A stretch of 64,000 nucleotides of DNA from Melitaea cinxia (GCF_905220565.1 NC_059423.1:6444001-6508000), one strand, 5' to 3'. Counted from the stretch's first letter, positions 1-13,110 are shown. Notes: a model not told the origin generated them from the letters alone. Program-made: numbers and translations.

Positions 1-59
1 TGAGGTACTTCACAGCCTATTCCGCGCTCACGCCCCCTCCCCCAAAAGGATAACACAAA

Positions 60-235
60 AAATGATCATCAGATCTCGATCAAAATTTAAATGGCACTAC
101 ATGACAAGCACATTTCGATTATAAAAAATCATCAAAATCAGAAGACATAGTTAAAAGTTATGAGGTAACTCAAATAAAACAATACGTTTGAATTAAGAAA
201 CTCCTCTTTTGTTGAAACTGGTTAAAAAGGAAAAA
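60..235 (+). repeat. ACCGACTT-family element fragment
   Basis: It carries the signature order of this family: GATCTCGAT, AAATTTAAATG, a short gap, TCGATTA, ATCATCAAAATC and an end resembling CCTCTTTTGTTGAAACTGGTT. The same order is seen at 1175-1620, 59240-59515 and 61535-61925. Confidence 0.6.
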
Positions 236-689
236 AATAGAAACAACAATTATTCAACTGCGAGTAAAAATTCAGAAAGTTTAATGCTTTTATTTAAACA
301 ATTTGATTTATAATTATAATGAAATATTAAAAAATAAATAATAATATTATCAAGTATCAAACTGAGTCAAGTCTAGGTACAAAAGTTTTTTAGGAGTACC
401 AAGACTCGTTTTTGTAAATCACCCTGCGCTTGCGCAGAAACATCATCCGTTTATTATTGTCTTAGATAAACGTAAGTTGCTTAGAAATAAATAATTTTAA
501 TAAACCGTTCCGTTTCGGTTGCTTTATTTACTTACTTTTTTTTAAATCTTTTTATAGGACGGTTCATTCACACGCTTGTTAAAATTATATTTACATAAAG
601 TTATTGCAAAGAAATAATTATTTTATAAATTAAATTCTAACGTACAAATTTATATTTTTAATTCAACTTAATGGTTTTTTTTTTTCATG

Positions 690-800
690 ACTAGGATGGC
701 AAACAGGCCTTTTACCATACCTATCACCATATACCTACGACAATATCTATCTGATGGTAAGCGGTTACTATAGCCTATAGACGCCTGCAGCATCAAAAGT
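690..800 (-). repeat. Family B retroposon fragment
   Basis: Diverged match to the family B end seen intact at 36863-37140: GGCAAACA, TGATGGTAAGCGGTTAC, then a TATAGACGCCTGCA block. Confidence 0.5.
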
Positions 801-1174
801 ATGGCTATGAAGGAAGTTATCTATTAGTATGTTTTGTGTGTTAGTTACGCGTTATAAGTGTTGTCGTTGGTCGGCATAAATCTGGATATTAATAGTTAGA
901 AAAAAATGCAACACAAAAATACTTTTCTTCTTACTTTTATTTTATATTATCGCTAGATGTACTATGTGCGCGTTGCTACTTTTTTTTTGTCGTACCGACT
1001 CAGAAACCTTTGTAGGCTCATGAACAACACTTTGCTGAAGATCGTGACATAATCAAATGCATTTGTTTACGATTTTATAAAAAAACATACAGCCAAACAT
1101 TCATTTTCATATATATAGATTAACTATCATGTGGTCGTTCTTTTTGGGAGTTTACACTTTAATAATTGTAGTTG

Positions 1175-1620
1175 CTCGCAAACGAAAAAAAAACCGACGT
1201 CAATTTCATCGACATGTAATACAACGTAGGTAGATGAAAATATAGTCAAGTAAATATGCGCATTATCAAAGATTACTCGATGAAATTTAAATGTGACCAC
1301 ATGATAAACATCGGTTTCGATTAAATTAAAAATCATCAAAATTGTTACACCCAGAAAAAGTTATGCGGTATAATACAACGTAGGTCAACGAAAAAATAGT
1401 GAAGTAAAAACACATTATTAGATATAACTTGAAAAGTAGTTGTTAGATCTCAAATAAATTTAAATGGAACCACATAACACACACCACCTTTCGATTAAAT
1501 TTTTTTTTGTCGAAATCGGTCCACCCAGTCAAAAGTTCTGAAGTAACATACATATAAAAAAATGCAGTCGAATTGAGAACCTCCTCCTTTTTTGAAAATC
1601 GGTTAAATAGCAATATAAGG
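1175..1620 (+). repeat. ACCGACTT-family element, probably two fused copies
   Basis: It starts with an A-run followed by ACCGACGTCAATTTCATCG and ends with CCTCCTTTTTTGAAAATCGG. The ends of this family are near inverted repeats (ACCGACTTCAA against TTGAAGTCGGT). The internal motif CAACGTAGGT occurs twice (about 1223 and 1378), so two copies are joined or one is partly duplicated. Confidence 0.6.
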
Positions 1621-2367
1621 CACGCGGTATAATACTAACAATTAGCTATATGTTTTTAAATGTGATGTCACAAGGTTTTGAACCCTTCCCAACCCCTTGT
1701 CACACAATGTCAAACTTCGTCTACTGTCGTCTTAGTCCCCCTCCCCCTTAACGTGTGACGTAATTTATGGCTGACCACTATATAGAAGGTTGGTTACGGT
1801 ATGAATAATCAAGCAAATTAGAAAATAGTGAAATTTCAAAACTGGTCGTACCGGTCAGAAAGTAATTTTTAAAACACATTTTCAAAAAAACAGATAAATA
1901 ATATAAAAATACATTAACACAAGCAATCGAGTATCAAAATTGAACCTAGTAACTCGTAACCAAGGCTCAAGACGAGTCACGTACGTATAGTTCTGTCACG
2001 AGCACGACTAACCTCGTGTCGCAACTTGACCTTACGTGTGTACGCATCGTAAACTCACTGGCAACTGAGGTGTATTAGAAAACAATTAGCTTAATTTTTT
2101 TTAAATCTCAATTTAATATGTGATATGTACACTAAGGAGGAGTATGGATTAGCGCAGTAGTAACAGTAATTGGCTCTCGTGGTAGTTGTTTCGGATTCAA
2201 ACCTTACTCATGACATCTAATATTTAAAATTGTCAGATAACAACATTTGGAGTAATCTTTGATAATGCGTATTTACTTGACTATTTTTTCATCTACCTAC
2301 GTTGTGTTACTTGTCGATGTAATTGAAATCGGTTTTTTTCGTTTGCCAGCAAACACAATTATTGTGT

Positions 2368-2553
2368 ATATTTGGTAGGTCTGAGAATCGGTTGTAAACT
2401 ATTTTTAAGTTATAAGGGTGGCCCACCTCAAAATACTTTTTTTATTTAAGCATGATTCGGCATTGAAAAATACATACAACCTTCTTCTACTTCTACCACC
2501 AACCCCTTATTTCTAATAGCGTTTTGAGGTAAAACGTTTGCCGGATCAGCTAG
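2368..2553 (+). mobile_element. Helitron fragment, H2 family (3' part)
   Basis: It shares GGTAGGTCTGAGAATCG, the GGCATTGAAAAATACATA block and the 3' end GTTTGCCGGATCAGCTAG with the complete copy at 45190-45862. The terminal CTAG is followed by T, as expected for Helitron insertion between A and T. The 5' half is missing. Confidence 0.65.
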
Positions 2554-2629
2554 TATATTTATAAAGGCAAGAAACGTCCCACAGTAAGGACTTCTCCATA
2601 TAAAAAGATGGTTTCGACCAACGGTAAAA

Positions 2630-2735
2630 AATTTTGGACAACTTCCATAACACGCCATTTTTGGCGTGAACTTGTGGAGTCTATGTCCAGCAGTGGACTG
2701 TAATGGGCTGAAATGATGATGATGATGATTTCATA
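2630..2735 (+). repeat. Family A 3' end with (ATG)n tail
   Basis: It contains GGCGTGAACTTGTGGAG, GTCCAGCAGTGGACTG and a tail of repeated ATG, as at the 3' ends of full family A copies. Confidence 0.65.
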
Positions 2736-3384
2736 ACACGAGGACCGAAGCTCTTCTCGGGATAGTAGCGAGACCCACGTTACGATTAATATTATAAGTT
2801 TCTAGAAAACTTTTAAATGAAACTTTTTACAAAGCTCTTTTTTTTTTTAATTACAGTTCTCACGAATCTACTCCCGACCTCAATGTATAATCGTCAAAAA
2901 ACTAAGCATTTATTATTTAAAAAAATAATAATAATAACAAAATAAATAAATAAATAAAACAATGAATAATATACATGCCTGTCTATTCACATATATTAAC
3001 GTCAAATCAAATTAAAATACAACAAAAAATTCGCTATAATCAGTCTTAATTTATCAAGACAATTGTATTGCATTCCATAATTAAGGAAGTATCAATCTTT
3101 GGTTATTTGTTAAAATTATCTTATGGGTTAATTCTTATATAAATTACTTTTTGTATCAAACGTGACTGGATGTGATGACGTTATCAAAAAATTATAATTA
3201 TGAAATATTATGATATTTATCTTATTCTTAATTTTGTCCTTGGTTTGACAAACGTGATTCGGACTAACAAGACTACGAACAATGCTTAAAATTTAGTTTT
3301 TTAACGCAAGTCGTAAATTTTTTTTTGTTACGGAAACAACCATTATTCCTGCGGTAGGTACAGCAAGATATATCTTGCTGTATA

Positions 3385-3580
3385 TCTGAATGGCTTCCAA
3401 ATACACAGGCCGAAGACGGGCATCAGCGTTTTTGGTGCCACAAAGCCAGACATGCGGTCACCAACCCACTTGCTCATCGTGGTGACTATGGGCAAAATAC
3501 ATGAGCTCGTGCCATTTCTGGCGCAAACTTGGGGAGGCTTATATCCGGCAGTAGACTGCGATAGTCTGAAGTAAGTGATT
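3385..3580 (+). repeat. Family A copy, 5'-truncated
   Basis: It starts within the central block (CAAATACACAGGCCGAAGAC) and runs through the GTGGTGACTATGGGCAAAA and TAGACTGCGATAG blocks. The hairpin-forming head of full copies is missing. Confidence 0.65.
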
Positions 3581-3989
3581 GATGGGGAAGTACCTCATCC
3601 TAAAAGAAGATTAAAGACAAACAAAACTGCTCTCCAATTGTATTCCTGTGGTGAGCAAGGTAGTCAGAGCTCCCGGATGTGCGTTAACAGCGAGGGTAGG
3701 GTCTTACTGTTGTCTAATCTATAGGCTACGGTAATCGCTTACCTCAGGCGATCGCACACTTGCTTGGCACCTTAAAAACAAGCAGTTGTGGATGGGTTGT
3801 ATTGACATCAGGGGTGACGAACTGGTTGCATGCGTTATAGTGTGGTAACTTATCACTAGGCAGACTTTTTGACATAATGGTGATATAAAAAAGACCGCTT
3901 TGTTTTACCTTACAGATATACCGGGAGTATTGTAGACATCCATAAACTACGTTAAGTACACAGCGGAATGTATGCTTGTTTGCCAACAT

Positions 3990-4277
3990 AGTAGTATTCG
4001 TTCGCTTTCGTTCAGCCTGTCACAGCCCACAGCTGGGCATAGGCCTCTTTCCCTATGTAGAAGGATCAGAGCTAAATCCACCACGCTGCTCCGATGCTAT
4101 TAGGTGTACATGATAACAACCGGAACCGATGGCGTGCTCTCAGAGGCACGGTGGGGAAACCCAGAAGGACTGCACAAACACCCAGATCACGATAAACACC
4201 TGTATGGCCAATACAAATGTATGCCAGCGTAATAGCCAAAAACCAGTGCTATGACGTTGCGCCAACGCGGCGTCCTG
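3990..4277 (-). repeat. tRNA-derived SINE (family C)
   Basis: Reverse-complement copy of the SINE at 45379-45725. It shares the 3' CTGGGCATAGGCCTC block, the GTGCTCTCAGAGGCACGGT block and the tRNA-like head that reads GGCGCAACG on the minus strand. The B-box region is degraded by small deletions. Confidence 0.7.
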
Positions 4278-4523
4278 TATTATAATTGGTCAATCTCATG
4301 TATCTAGTACTTACAGCCATAAATCCTAGAAGCAAATATGAAATCTCAGAAGTATATGAAGTATATGAATGCAATAATAAAATAAGATCGCAAAATGCGG
4401 TTTTGGTTTAATGTCATTTTGTTATTAGATATCTAACACATTGTCACTATAAATCTTACGGTTACAAAACGACCTATATACCTTTCGATAAATATAAGTA
4501 CAATATCTTAATAAATATATATA

Positions 4524-4640
4524 CTAGCTGTGCCCCGCGGTTTTACCCGCGTTAATTCGATGAGAAACGTACATAAATATTTTGAAACCATTACTCTTGG
4601 CGACTTATAGACCAGTGCGCCTTTGAAAATGGTAAAAAGT
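4524..4640 (-). mobile_element. Helitron 3' end
   Basis: Read on the minus strand it ends in CGCGGGGCACAGCTAG followed by T, with a GC-rich potential hairpin (GCGGG, TTTTA, CCCGC) just before the end. The 5' end was not located, so the listed span covers only the recognisable part. Confidence 0.5.
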
Positions 4641-5261
4641 GAATTTTTTTTAAAAGGATGAAACCCATTGGAAAAGGAAGAAAATACAACGAAAATGAAA
4701 GGAAAAATAAATTACGGCCATTCTGAGATAGGGAAGTGGTAGGGTTTAAGGGTAAAAAACGGTTTATCTCGATTTCCGGCTAAACTAAAAGTCCAATGGA
4801 AAAAAGTTCAATGACAAAGTTGTCGGTAGTAAAAAGATCTACAACTTTTGTGCATAAACTTTTTTCCGATAACCTCAAAATACACGTGAAAAATTTAAAA
4901 AAGCAACTTTTTGGTTTTTATTTTTATCATTTACAAAACTATTTTTTTTTTTTACAAAACTGTGAAAACTTATCTTTTTATGTTTCAAATACTCTGTAAA
5001 TTTGTTCATTTAAATTATTTAATTCTTCACCTTATTTTGACCTTAATATAGAAAAAGCACCCTCATTTTCAATCGAAAATTCTCACGTCAAAATATAAGC
5101 TTTTTTAAAAAAGTCGGTGGGCTTACAACTTATCCGAAACGTACATTCGTTACGTACATGCATACAAGAGTTCCAAACATAATTGTTATAAATCATACTA
5201 TGGCGTGTGTTAACAATGTTATGTCTTCGAAATGTATTATTATTAAACTAGCTTTTTTAGA

Positions 5262-5520
5262 CTACCCAGTCGGCAAACAAGCGTACGGCTCACCAAATGG
5301 TAAGCGATTACCGTAGCCTATAGACGTCTGTAACACCAGAAGCATTACCCCTAATTCCTCCCAGGAGCTCTGGTCACCTTATCCACCAACAAGAACACAA
5401 CACTGCTTGAAAACAGTACTATTTAGCTGTGATCTGCTGTGATCGACCTCCTGTCGGGCTGCTCCATATTTTGAGCTGGAAATTTCCTGCTGTACCCTAC
5501 CTCAGTTGATAGCTAACACA
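5262..5520 (-). repeat. Family B retroposon copy
   Basis: Near full-length. On the plus strand it reads CGGCAAACAAGCGTACGGCT first and ends in GGAAATTTCCTGCTG and CCTACCTCAG. Other copies carry an A-rich tail on the opposite strand, so the sense strand here is minus. Confidence 0.7.
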
Positions 5521-6170
5521 TCAGTCGGTTGTTAACCGACGAAGGAAGGAGGTTCACAATTGGACGGTATATTTTTGTGTGGTGTGTTACCTCATAACTT
5601 TTTACTGAGTCTACCGATATCGATGATTTTCTCGTATTTAAAAGCTGGTTTTTGTCGTGTGGTCTCATATTAATTTGATTGAGATCTAACAAATACCACC
5701 TTTCGATTAGGAAAAAAAAAATAATTGAAATTGCTAACAGCTGTTTATATATACTTATATTAATAAGCTGAAAAGTGTGATTGTTTGTTTGTTTTAACGC
5801 GCTAATCTCAGGAACTACTAGTTCGAATGAGAAAAAAATATGTTTAGTATTTCCTACCTACTTCTTATATGACATTAGCCGGATACATTTTTATTACATA
5901 TTATATAAATTTAGCTGCTGAAACTATTACAGCATTAGTTGTAAATAAAAAGTTATGATGTAGCACACATAAAAAATACAATCGAATATAAACTTCGTCC
6001 GTTTTTTGAAGTCGGTTAATTAAGATTCGATTCTACAAAGTTATCAGCCACCGATGTATTGAGAACATCACTAGAAGTAATTATGTATTTAGTTAAAAAA
6101 GTATTTAATGACATTATTATTAATAAATACATTTACACTTTAATAAAAAAAAGTTTTATTACATTTTATA

Positions 6171-6457
6171 TCATTACATAGTATAAAACAAGGTCGCTTC
6201 CCGCTGTCTGTATGCTTAGATCTTTAAAACTACGCAACGGATTTTAATGCGGTTTTCTTTACTTAATAGAGTGATTCCAGAGGAACGTTTATATGCATAA
6301 TACATGCATAATATAGTACAGGAACACTGATAGTTTTAGAGGTTTCTAATGTGATGTCGTAAATAAACACATTTTATTTGCACATATATTTATTTTATTT
6401 TATATTGTAAATATAGTATCAGATTTCCACCCATGCGAAGCCGTGGCGGGTCGCTAG
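6171..6457 (+). mobile_element. Non-autonomous Helitron, H1 family, 287 bp
   Basis: It starts TCATTACATAGTATAAAAC directly after an A and ends GGCGGGTCGCTAG directly before a T, the termini and A/T target expected of Helitrons. A GC-rich imperfect hairpin (ACCCATGCGAAGCC/GGCGGGT) precedes the end. Related copies on the minus strand at 8649-8858 and 31885-32184 define the boundaries. It has no coding capacity. Confidence 0.75.
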
Positions 6458-6825
6458 TTTTACATAAAATTAAAAAAGTATATGAAATACAAAATTCCAT
6501 TAACAACAATCATCGTTTACATAAATATAATTAAGTCATATCAATGTTACTCGCACTTTCACTAAGGACCCATTGTTGTGCCCCATTGTCTTCGCGTTGA
6601 ATTTAGACTAAAAATTACCTTAAGCCGTTTTGAATACGATATAATTATGTATCGTATATGTGTATGCATGTATGTATAAATTTCGTATTATTTGTATCTA
6701 CGTGTGTTTACATTATTATGAAAGTGTGCATTTATATATTGTATAATTATGTATTTATATTATATTTTTATTATCTATATGTTTAGATTGTACACGCTAA
6801 TTTTGCGACTGTTTTAAAAGTTTCC

Positions 6826-6950
6826 TGTAGCAGGACTACTGGAAGAGATTTCATCATGGGATAAGTAGTGCCTTTGTACCAGCATTGTTTATAAGATCTA
6901 TTTCCTTTTGCTATCCTAGTGTACATTAATTGTTAAATAAATAAATAAAA
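6826..6950 (+). repeat. Diverged LINE 3' tail
   Basis: It keeps the order TGGAAGAGAT, a GTGTACATTAA block and a (AAAT)n end seen in the better copy after the reverse transcriptase fragment at 17.7-18.6 kb. The internal hairpin is not preserved. Confidence 0.45.
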
Positions 6951-7854
6951 AATATTTTTTTTCCCTATAACTATCGAATTCTATATCATTTTACTTATAA
7001 CGTTGAGCGTACACAGAAAGAGTTACAAATGCACAGAAGACACAGGTAAATAATGTTCCTCTTAAGTGTTGTGTTCCTGTTAGGTAGAGAGCTCTTGGAG
7101 AGGCAAGCTTCTATATATAAGCTACGGTAATCAGATAGACCGTACGTTTTTAAGATTACTCCTTAAAAAGCGAAATAATGCGCTGACTGAGGGTGACGCA
7201 TTAGAGGGCAACCGGAACTACAGCCCCGGGGGCTCCACAAAAGAGGGGCCTCCATAATAGACTACGGAAAAAAAATCAAATTCAGACAAGCAAACACTAG
7301 TAAACAACCTTTACTTTCAAATATTTTTTCGCGTTTTGCCTTTTTAAAAAATTGTCCATTTTATTTGGAAAATAATTTGGGGCCAAGGGGCCTCCACTAC
7401 TTTGTTTCTCCGAAGACTCCAGACCTCTAAATCCGGCCCTGGCTGTAGAAGAATCTAGATATATCTATCAGCATTTCCTGTACCGATACGAACGAATAGC
7501 AAGCGTCAAATCATGTTTCGATTTCGATTCATGTTTGATTTGAACATTTAAATTTTATTAACTTCTGTCGCGTGTCGAAGCAGACACACACTTATTCTTT
7601 TAATCATCATACGTACAGCGTTATTCGTTGTGACACACTCTCGTAACGAATACGTAACTCCTGCGCAACCAAACAGGTCTTCATAATAAAAGTGGTATTT
7701 AAAACTTGTCGAAACTCAACGAGTAGTTTTTAACGTTGTCGGAATTATGTAGCGTGAGTCGATATTCGTGTTATGAATACATTTTTTTTTATAATATTCT
7801 CATGATTATGGAATTATATTTGACGTCGCATGTACTATACGCGAGATTGACTTT

Positions 7855-8400
7855 GGAGCCGTCCATTAATCACTTGAGGCTCGAAATCTTAAATCTCGGG
7901 TGGGAGGGGATTTGGCGAAAATCACGAAATATCACAAGAGGGGAGGGGGATGTAGTAAAATATCACGTGTAATTTGTACGATTTTTATTTTTGTGTTACC
8001 CACACATTAGGAAATTCTAAACATTTTTTAATAACATATCAAAAATCGACCGTTCCAGCGGGGATCTGCATCTCCGACTGACCGTGTCGGTGCTCTAGCC
8101 AATTAAGCTATGGAACAATGTACCCGCTAGATTGAAATTTTTGATATGATGATTTTATATTCGGTCTAAGCGACCGTGACGCCGTCTATAGTGAGTTCTT
8201 TACAAAAACCCGTAACTATTCAAAGTTTCATACATATTACAATGGAAATCTTTGACGGGAGACGACACCATGCTATTTTTATTTTGTACGATTTTTTATT
8301 TTTGCGTTACCCCCACATTAGGAAATTCTAAACATTTTTTAATATCATATTAAAAATCGATCGTTGCATCGTGCCTCTCCGACTGACCGTTTCATTTATT
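7855..8400 (+). repeat. Composite repeat with a direct duplication and a tRNA-like insert
   Basis: A block starting TACGATTTTTATTTTTG at about 7977 recurs at about 8287 and stays similar for roughly 80 bp (ACATTAGGAAATTCTAAAC is identical). Between them lies a minus-strand tRNA-like segment (8050-8120: TAGCTTAATTGGCTAGAGC, then a degenerate B box). The start (GTCCATTAATCAC, GGGAGGGG, AATATCAC) resembles 56380-56480. Confidence 0.5.
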
Positions 8401-8648
8401 ATCACGTTTATTTCATTTTTTCCTGAAACGAGCGATTTCTAAGCCAAACAGCGGCGTGTAGTGTGACCTTGACGAAGAAATGTTTAAGAAAGTCTTACTA
8501 ATAGCATGATTACACCATTTAATATTACTCTTCACGTATCACCAAGGCGACCTGGTTTGGTTTTAAAGATGTTTATCTGCACAAAAATGAAAAAAAACCG
8601 ACTTCAATTACATCGACAAGTGATACAACGTAGGTAGATTATTCAAAA

Positions 8649-8858
8649 CTAGAGACCCAGCCCGGCTTCGCACGGTTGCAAAAACTACCAGTATTCCTCT
8701 ACTATATTATGCATGTATTATACATATAAACTTCCTCTTCAATCACTCTATCTATTAAAAAAAAACCGCATCAAAATCTGTTGCGTAGTTTTAAAGATTA
8801 AAGCATACATAGGGATATAGGGACAGAGGAAGCGACTTTGTTTTATACTATGTAGTGA
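8649..8858 (-). mobile_element. Helitron, H1 family, truncated copy
   Basis: Reverse-complement relative of 6171-6457. The minus strand starts TCACTACATAGTATAAAAC and ends in CCGGGCTGGGTCTCTAG before T. About 80 bp of the internal AT-rich segment is missing. Confidence 0.65.
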
Positions 8859-10144
8859 AGAACAATATACATTAACATTGTGACACATTTTCGTTAAATC
8901 GAGTTTCAAATCACAACATTTCGAATACATCACAAAGTATTTTATATTCTCGGTGGAAAAAACTTTTCATAGGCTTTTCAGAAGTTTCACTTCTGTTTTA
9001 CCGTGTGTGAATTTCAAACAAACACACATTTTTGTGCCTTATATTTCCTTAACGTAATTACAGACAAATGTACGTTTACTCTTTACCCTTTTTTATTTAA
9101 TCATTAGCTTCAAATACCCATTTCTGTCTTATCATCTTAGAAACACAATAGATCGATTCTCGCTAAGTACAGTGTTGTGTAAATTCTTGAATATTTTAAA
9201 TTGAAATGAATCATTAAAACATATCAACGTTTCCACTAGCAATTCTTTGAAACAATGTTTCCTTATAAAATATTATATAAAGTTTAAGCATACTTTGCCC
9301 GCCCGCGGCTTTGCTTGTTTTCGACAATAGTAAATTTCAATAACTTATTGAGTTCCATAGTTTAAATCACTTCACTTCAGCCAGACATAGGCTTCCCCTA
9401 ACTCGAGCCAAACATGCCGATTTTCATCCCCATTTCATCCATCCATTGCCGGTGGTGGCTGGATGAGGATTATGCAAATAGTTTTAATGATATAAATAAA
9501 TAACAAAATAACACGGTAGTCTGTTCTTAAGGTAGGCAACTTTATTTTACTTAGGTTACAGTAAACCGATACGTATGATTTTTTTTTTTTAATTAAATTT
9601 AGGTAAACATTAAATTAATATTTAAAATATCGAGACTCGGAAGGGATTGAACCCACGACCTTAATAGGAAAACGAGATGTCAACTGCGTCAACGGGTCAG
9701 TCAGTTTAAGCGTTAAAAAATCTTAGGAAGGTATCAAAAAAACAGTCAAACACATCCAGTTAGACAAAATGACATACGTCCTAAAACTAATAGCAATCCT
9801 CAAAAATAGTATTTAAGTACTTTGCTGTTTCTTTTTTTTTACAAAATACAGAAGTATACGGAAACATAAAAATAATAATTTAATGTTATCGGTGTTGAAG
9901 CATAAAATTTAAATTTTTATTATATTAGATATCCGGCGATTACGACTGCAAAAAGATGAAAATAAAGTTATATGGTAATCGCCTCAGAAATAGTTTTTTT
10001 TTACACCAATAGTAAGAATAGTAATAATAGTAAGTAATAGCGTATAATAAGATAGTATAATAAGATCTGCGGGTTTCCGCCGTCTAAAAACGCCTGCTGT
10101 ACCAGGAAAATTACCAGCACTTTGCCGACCCTACCCCCAAACTA

Positions 10145-10330
10145 TAACTGAGGTAGGGCACAGTAGGAAATTTCCTGCTTAAAATCTAGAGCAGCCCGAC
10201 TAGGATAGTACCTCGACCTTACAGAAGATCACAGCTAAATAATACTGTTTTCATGCAGTGTAATGTTCCAGTTATCAGGTGAGCCGTACGCTAGTTTACC
10301 GACCTTGTTGTATAAAAAAAAAACCGTCCC
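10145..10330 (+). repeat. Family B retroposon copy
   Basis: It reads CTGAGGTAGGGCACAG, GGAAATTTCCTGC, a TCGACCTTACAGAAGATCAC block, then GAGCCGTACGC and an A-run. The central part of the family is deleted. Confidence 0.65.
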
Positions 10331-10794
10331 CAGAAGCCTTCCACCTTACACAGGAACACAAAAGTACATGAGAGCAGTGTTATTTACCTGTTTTCTATAA
10401 GATTGAGGTACTTTCCCAGTCTAGCTGCATTCTGAGCAAAATATTTCCGTCTGTGCTCGAATTGCCAACGAAATGAGGGTACAACTTGTATTTTTATACA
10501 TACAAAGTCAATTTGTTTTTTCGTTTATTTGTCAAATTTTCCTGCTTTAACGAGTTTTGATTAATTCTTGTTATTAAGATAGATCCGACCTTGAAGATTA
10601 TAAGCAATATTTTGTCGAGTATACGAAACTTAAGGGCGATGAAATTGTTGAAAAATTTTATGAAACCACAATTTTTCAAGGTACTTTATAATTATCATTT
10701 TGGTAAACAATAATTAGCCCTTTTTTGGAATATTATTTCTTATATGGACATATTGCTATATTTAATAAGTTTAGCCTTCTTTTTCACCTTTTTT

Positions 10795-10925
10795 GACATA
10801 TTTTCCTCTGTCTAAAGGTTGTCCGGAAGAGATCGCTTACTTCGCGATGGGATCACCTTTGCGCGTTATTATTTGTGTTTTCAAATTCCTTATTATTATA
10901 ATAATTAATCAATAATAATAAAGGA
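10795..10925 (+). repeat. LINE 3' tail with hairpin
   Basis: It contains AAAGGTTGTCCGGAAGAG followed by a potential stem-loop at 10832-10848 (ATCGC against GCGAT) and ends in AT-rich repeats. It matches the tail at 18420-18555. Confidence 0.55.
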
Positions 10926-10930
10926 CTCTC

Positions 10931-11183
10931 TGTACTGTGTGGCTACGGTACTAAAGAACTTAAGAAGCCGACCGGTGGCGGGATAGCCATCCAACTGCTG
11001 GCTTTGAAATACACAGGCCGAAGACAGGCAGCAGCGTCTTCGGTGCGACAAAGCCAGTACTGCGGTCACCAACCCGCCTGCCCAGCGTGGTGACTATGGG
11101 CAAAACACATGAGTTCACGTTATTTTTGGCGTAAACTTGTGGAGGCCTATGTCCAGCAGTGGACTGTATAGGCTATAATGATG
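10931..11183 (+). mobile_element. Family A retroposon with target-site duplication
   Basis: A family A copy lacking about 90 bp after the head. It is bounded by AATAAAGGACTCTC (10917-10930) and AATAAAGGACTATC (11184-11197), a 14-bp direct repeat with one mismatch. This fixes the element ends and supports insertion by retroposition. Confidence 0.75.
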
Positions 11184-11949
11184 AATAAAGGACTATCACT
11201 CAACGGCCCCCAGTAGGATTTTCTCCTCTGTTAGAAGTGCGGAAACACGCAATATATAAGCAAAAGTTATAAGCAATATATCAAATTCTATCAATCTGTA
11301 AAAATAAAGTGAAATTTATACTTCGATTAGCATTTCAACACTATATTAATTACACAGTCAACATATATGCAGAAGTTTGATACAAAAAATATGTAACAGT
11401 CCAGACTGAATATCTTGCATTAAATTAATCTGTATGATTTCGGACAAAAAATTGTCTACATGTACTCAAGAAATAATTACTTATAGCTCAACCATCTACG
11501 TATATAAACAGGTTACCACTTGCATCCTGTTTCCAAGAAATAGGTATGGCGCATTAATAAAATGTAATAGACAGAGATAGAGGTGATGTACCTATTGACT
11601 TGGATTTTTCCACAATATTTCATCTGTAACCATATCAATAACATCCTTCACTTTCGAAAACTAAATATTTTCAATCGGAACAATAAATTTTGTCAGGCGA
11701 GGCAAAATATTTTGGTTGTTGCACAACGACTTGGAATGTCGAAAGCGTATCTTTAATTGCAAAACAAAATGAAAACATATTTTACATATTATAGCCATCG
11801 TGTATTTCCTTGCGGAATAATAATTATTAAGAGATTCTTTCTTACTGAAACTTTCTTAGTTTTACAACTTCGAAATAAATAAATAAAAAATCTCACATAA
11901 TTTTATAGATAGTAGGTATTTTACGGCTGAATCGTCACCACTATTTATA

Positions 11950-12280
11950 TAGTGACAGCTATGTGGCTACGGCATTAAAGAATGTAGCCACCCCCTCTCT
12001 TCCCGTGGGTGTCGTAAGAGGCGACCAAGGGATAACACAGTTCCACTACCACCTTGGAACTTGTAAAGCGGACCGATGGCGGGATAACCATCCAACTGCT
12101 GGCTTTGAAATACACAGGCCGAAGACGGGCAGCAGCGTCTTTGGTGTGACAAAGCCAGCCTCCCCGGCGTGGTGACAATGGGCAAAATACATGAGTTCAC
12201 GCCGTTTTCGGCGTGAACTTGTGGAGGCTTATGTCCAGTAGTGGACTGTAATAGGCTGAAATTATGATGATGATGAATGA
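11950..12280 (+). repeat. Family A copy, full length
   Basis: It has the head GTGGCTACGG with a downstream TAGCCAC able to pair with it, then CTCTTCCCGTGGGTGTCGTA, AACTGCTGGCTTTGAAATAC, GGCGTGAACTTGTGGAGGC and an ATGATGATG tail. Open frames on both strands here are chance frames within the repeat. Confidence 0.75.
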
Positions 12281-12694
12281 TGACGTCAGTGATGTTAAAT
12301 AATTGTTTGCTCGCAAACGTATAAATAGTTAACTTCAATTTACATCAACAAGCATGTTATTAGGGATAACTCAAAAACTACTCGTCTGATCTCCATCAAA
12401 TGTAAAAGCAACCGCGCCAGAGTTTCCATGATGGATTTTCTACACGTAAAAAAAAGTATAGCAGAACATATCGAGGTATAGTATGGGTTTACTCCGTTAA
12501 TGTGTTAAGTCTGCGATTTTTAAAATCAAATCACAAACAAAAATAACTCTATTCAGATAGGCTTCAAAAGCATCATCAAACACCAATTCGGAATGTAGGT
12601 AGGTACATAGATTCCGCAGAGAACAGTCAAGAAACTCCGCAGTTACTCTCCTAAAATAATAAACTGGATTTTAATACAAAATTGGTGATATTGC

Positions 12695-13110
12695 GACTTC
12701 AAAAAGGAGGAGGTTACTCAATTCGACCGTATATTTTTTTTATGTATGGGATAACTTCGTCGTAAATGGATCGATTTTGATAGTTCTTTTTTTTTTGTTG
12801 GAAAGGAGATATCCCTCGGTGTGGTACCATGATAAGGAAACCAGGACCTGATGATGGGATCCCAGAACAATCGAGGGAAACCCTCGAAAATCCGCATAAC
12901 TTTTAATTGGGTGTACCGATTTTGGTGATTTTTAATTTAATCGAAATCCGAGGTTTATCATGTGGTCACATTTAAATTTCATCGAGATCTGATTACAAAC
13001 ATTGGAGTAATCTTTGATAATGCGTATTTACTTGACTATTATTTCGTTTACCTACGTTGTATTACTTGTCGATGTAATTGAAGTCAGTTTTTTTTCGTTT
13101 GTCAGCAAAC
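12695..13110 (-). repeat. ACCGACTT-family element
   Basis: It runs from CTTCAAAAAGGAGGAGG through CGACCGTATAT, GGGTGTACCGATTTTG and ACTTGTCGATGTAATTGAAG to a T-rich end before CGTTTG. It is nearly collinear with 52369-52795 and, reversed, with 61535-61925, all of which also carry the block GATGATGGGATCCCAG. Confidence 0.65.

Noticed and set aside
11963..12338. Overlapping frames on both strands, also at 14655-14983, 21601-22027, 39800-40006 and 43124-43461
   Set aside because: All lie inside family A copies and translate the same repeat (for example MVTAGLALSHRR-type peptides); no purifying pattern.
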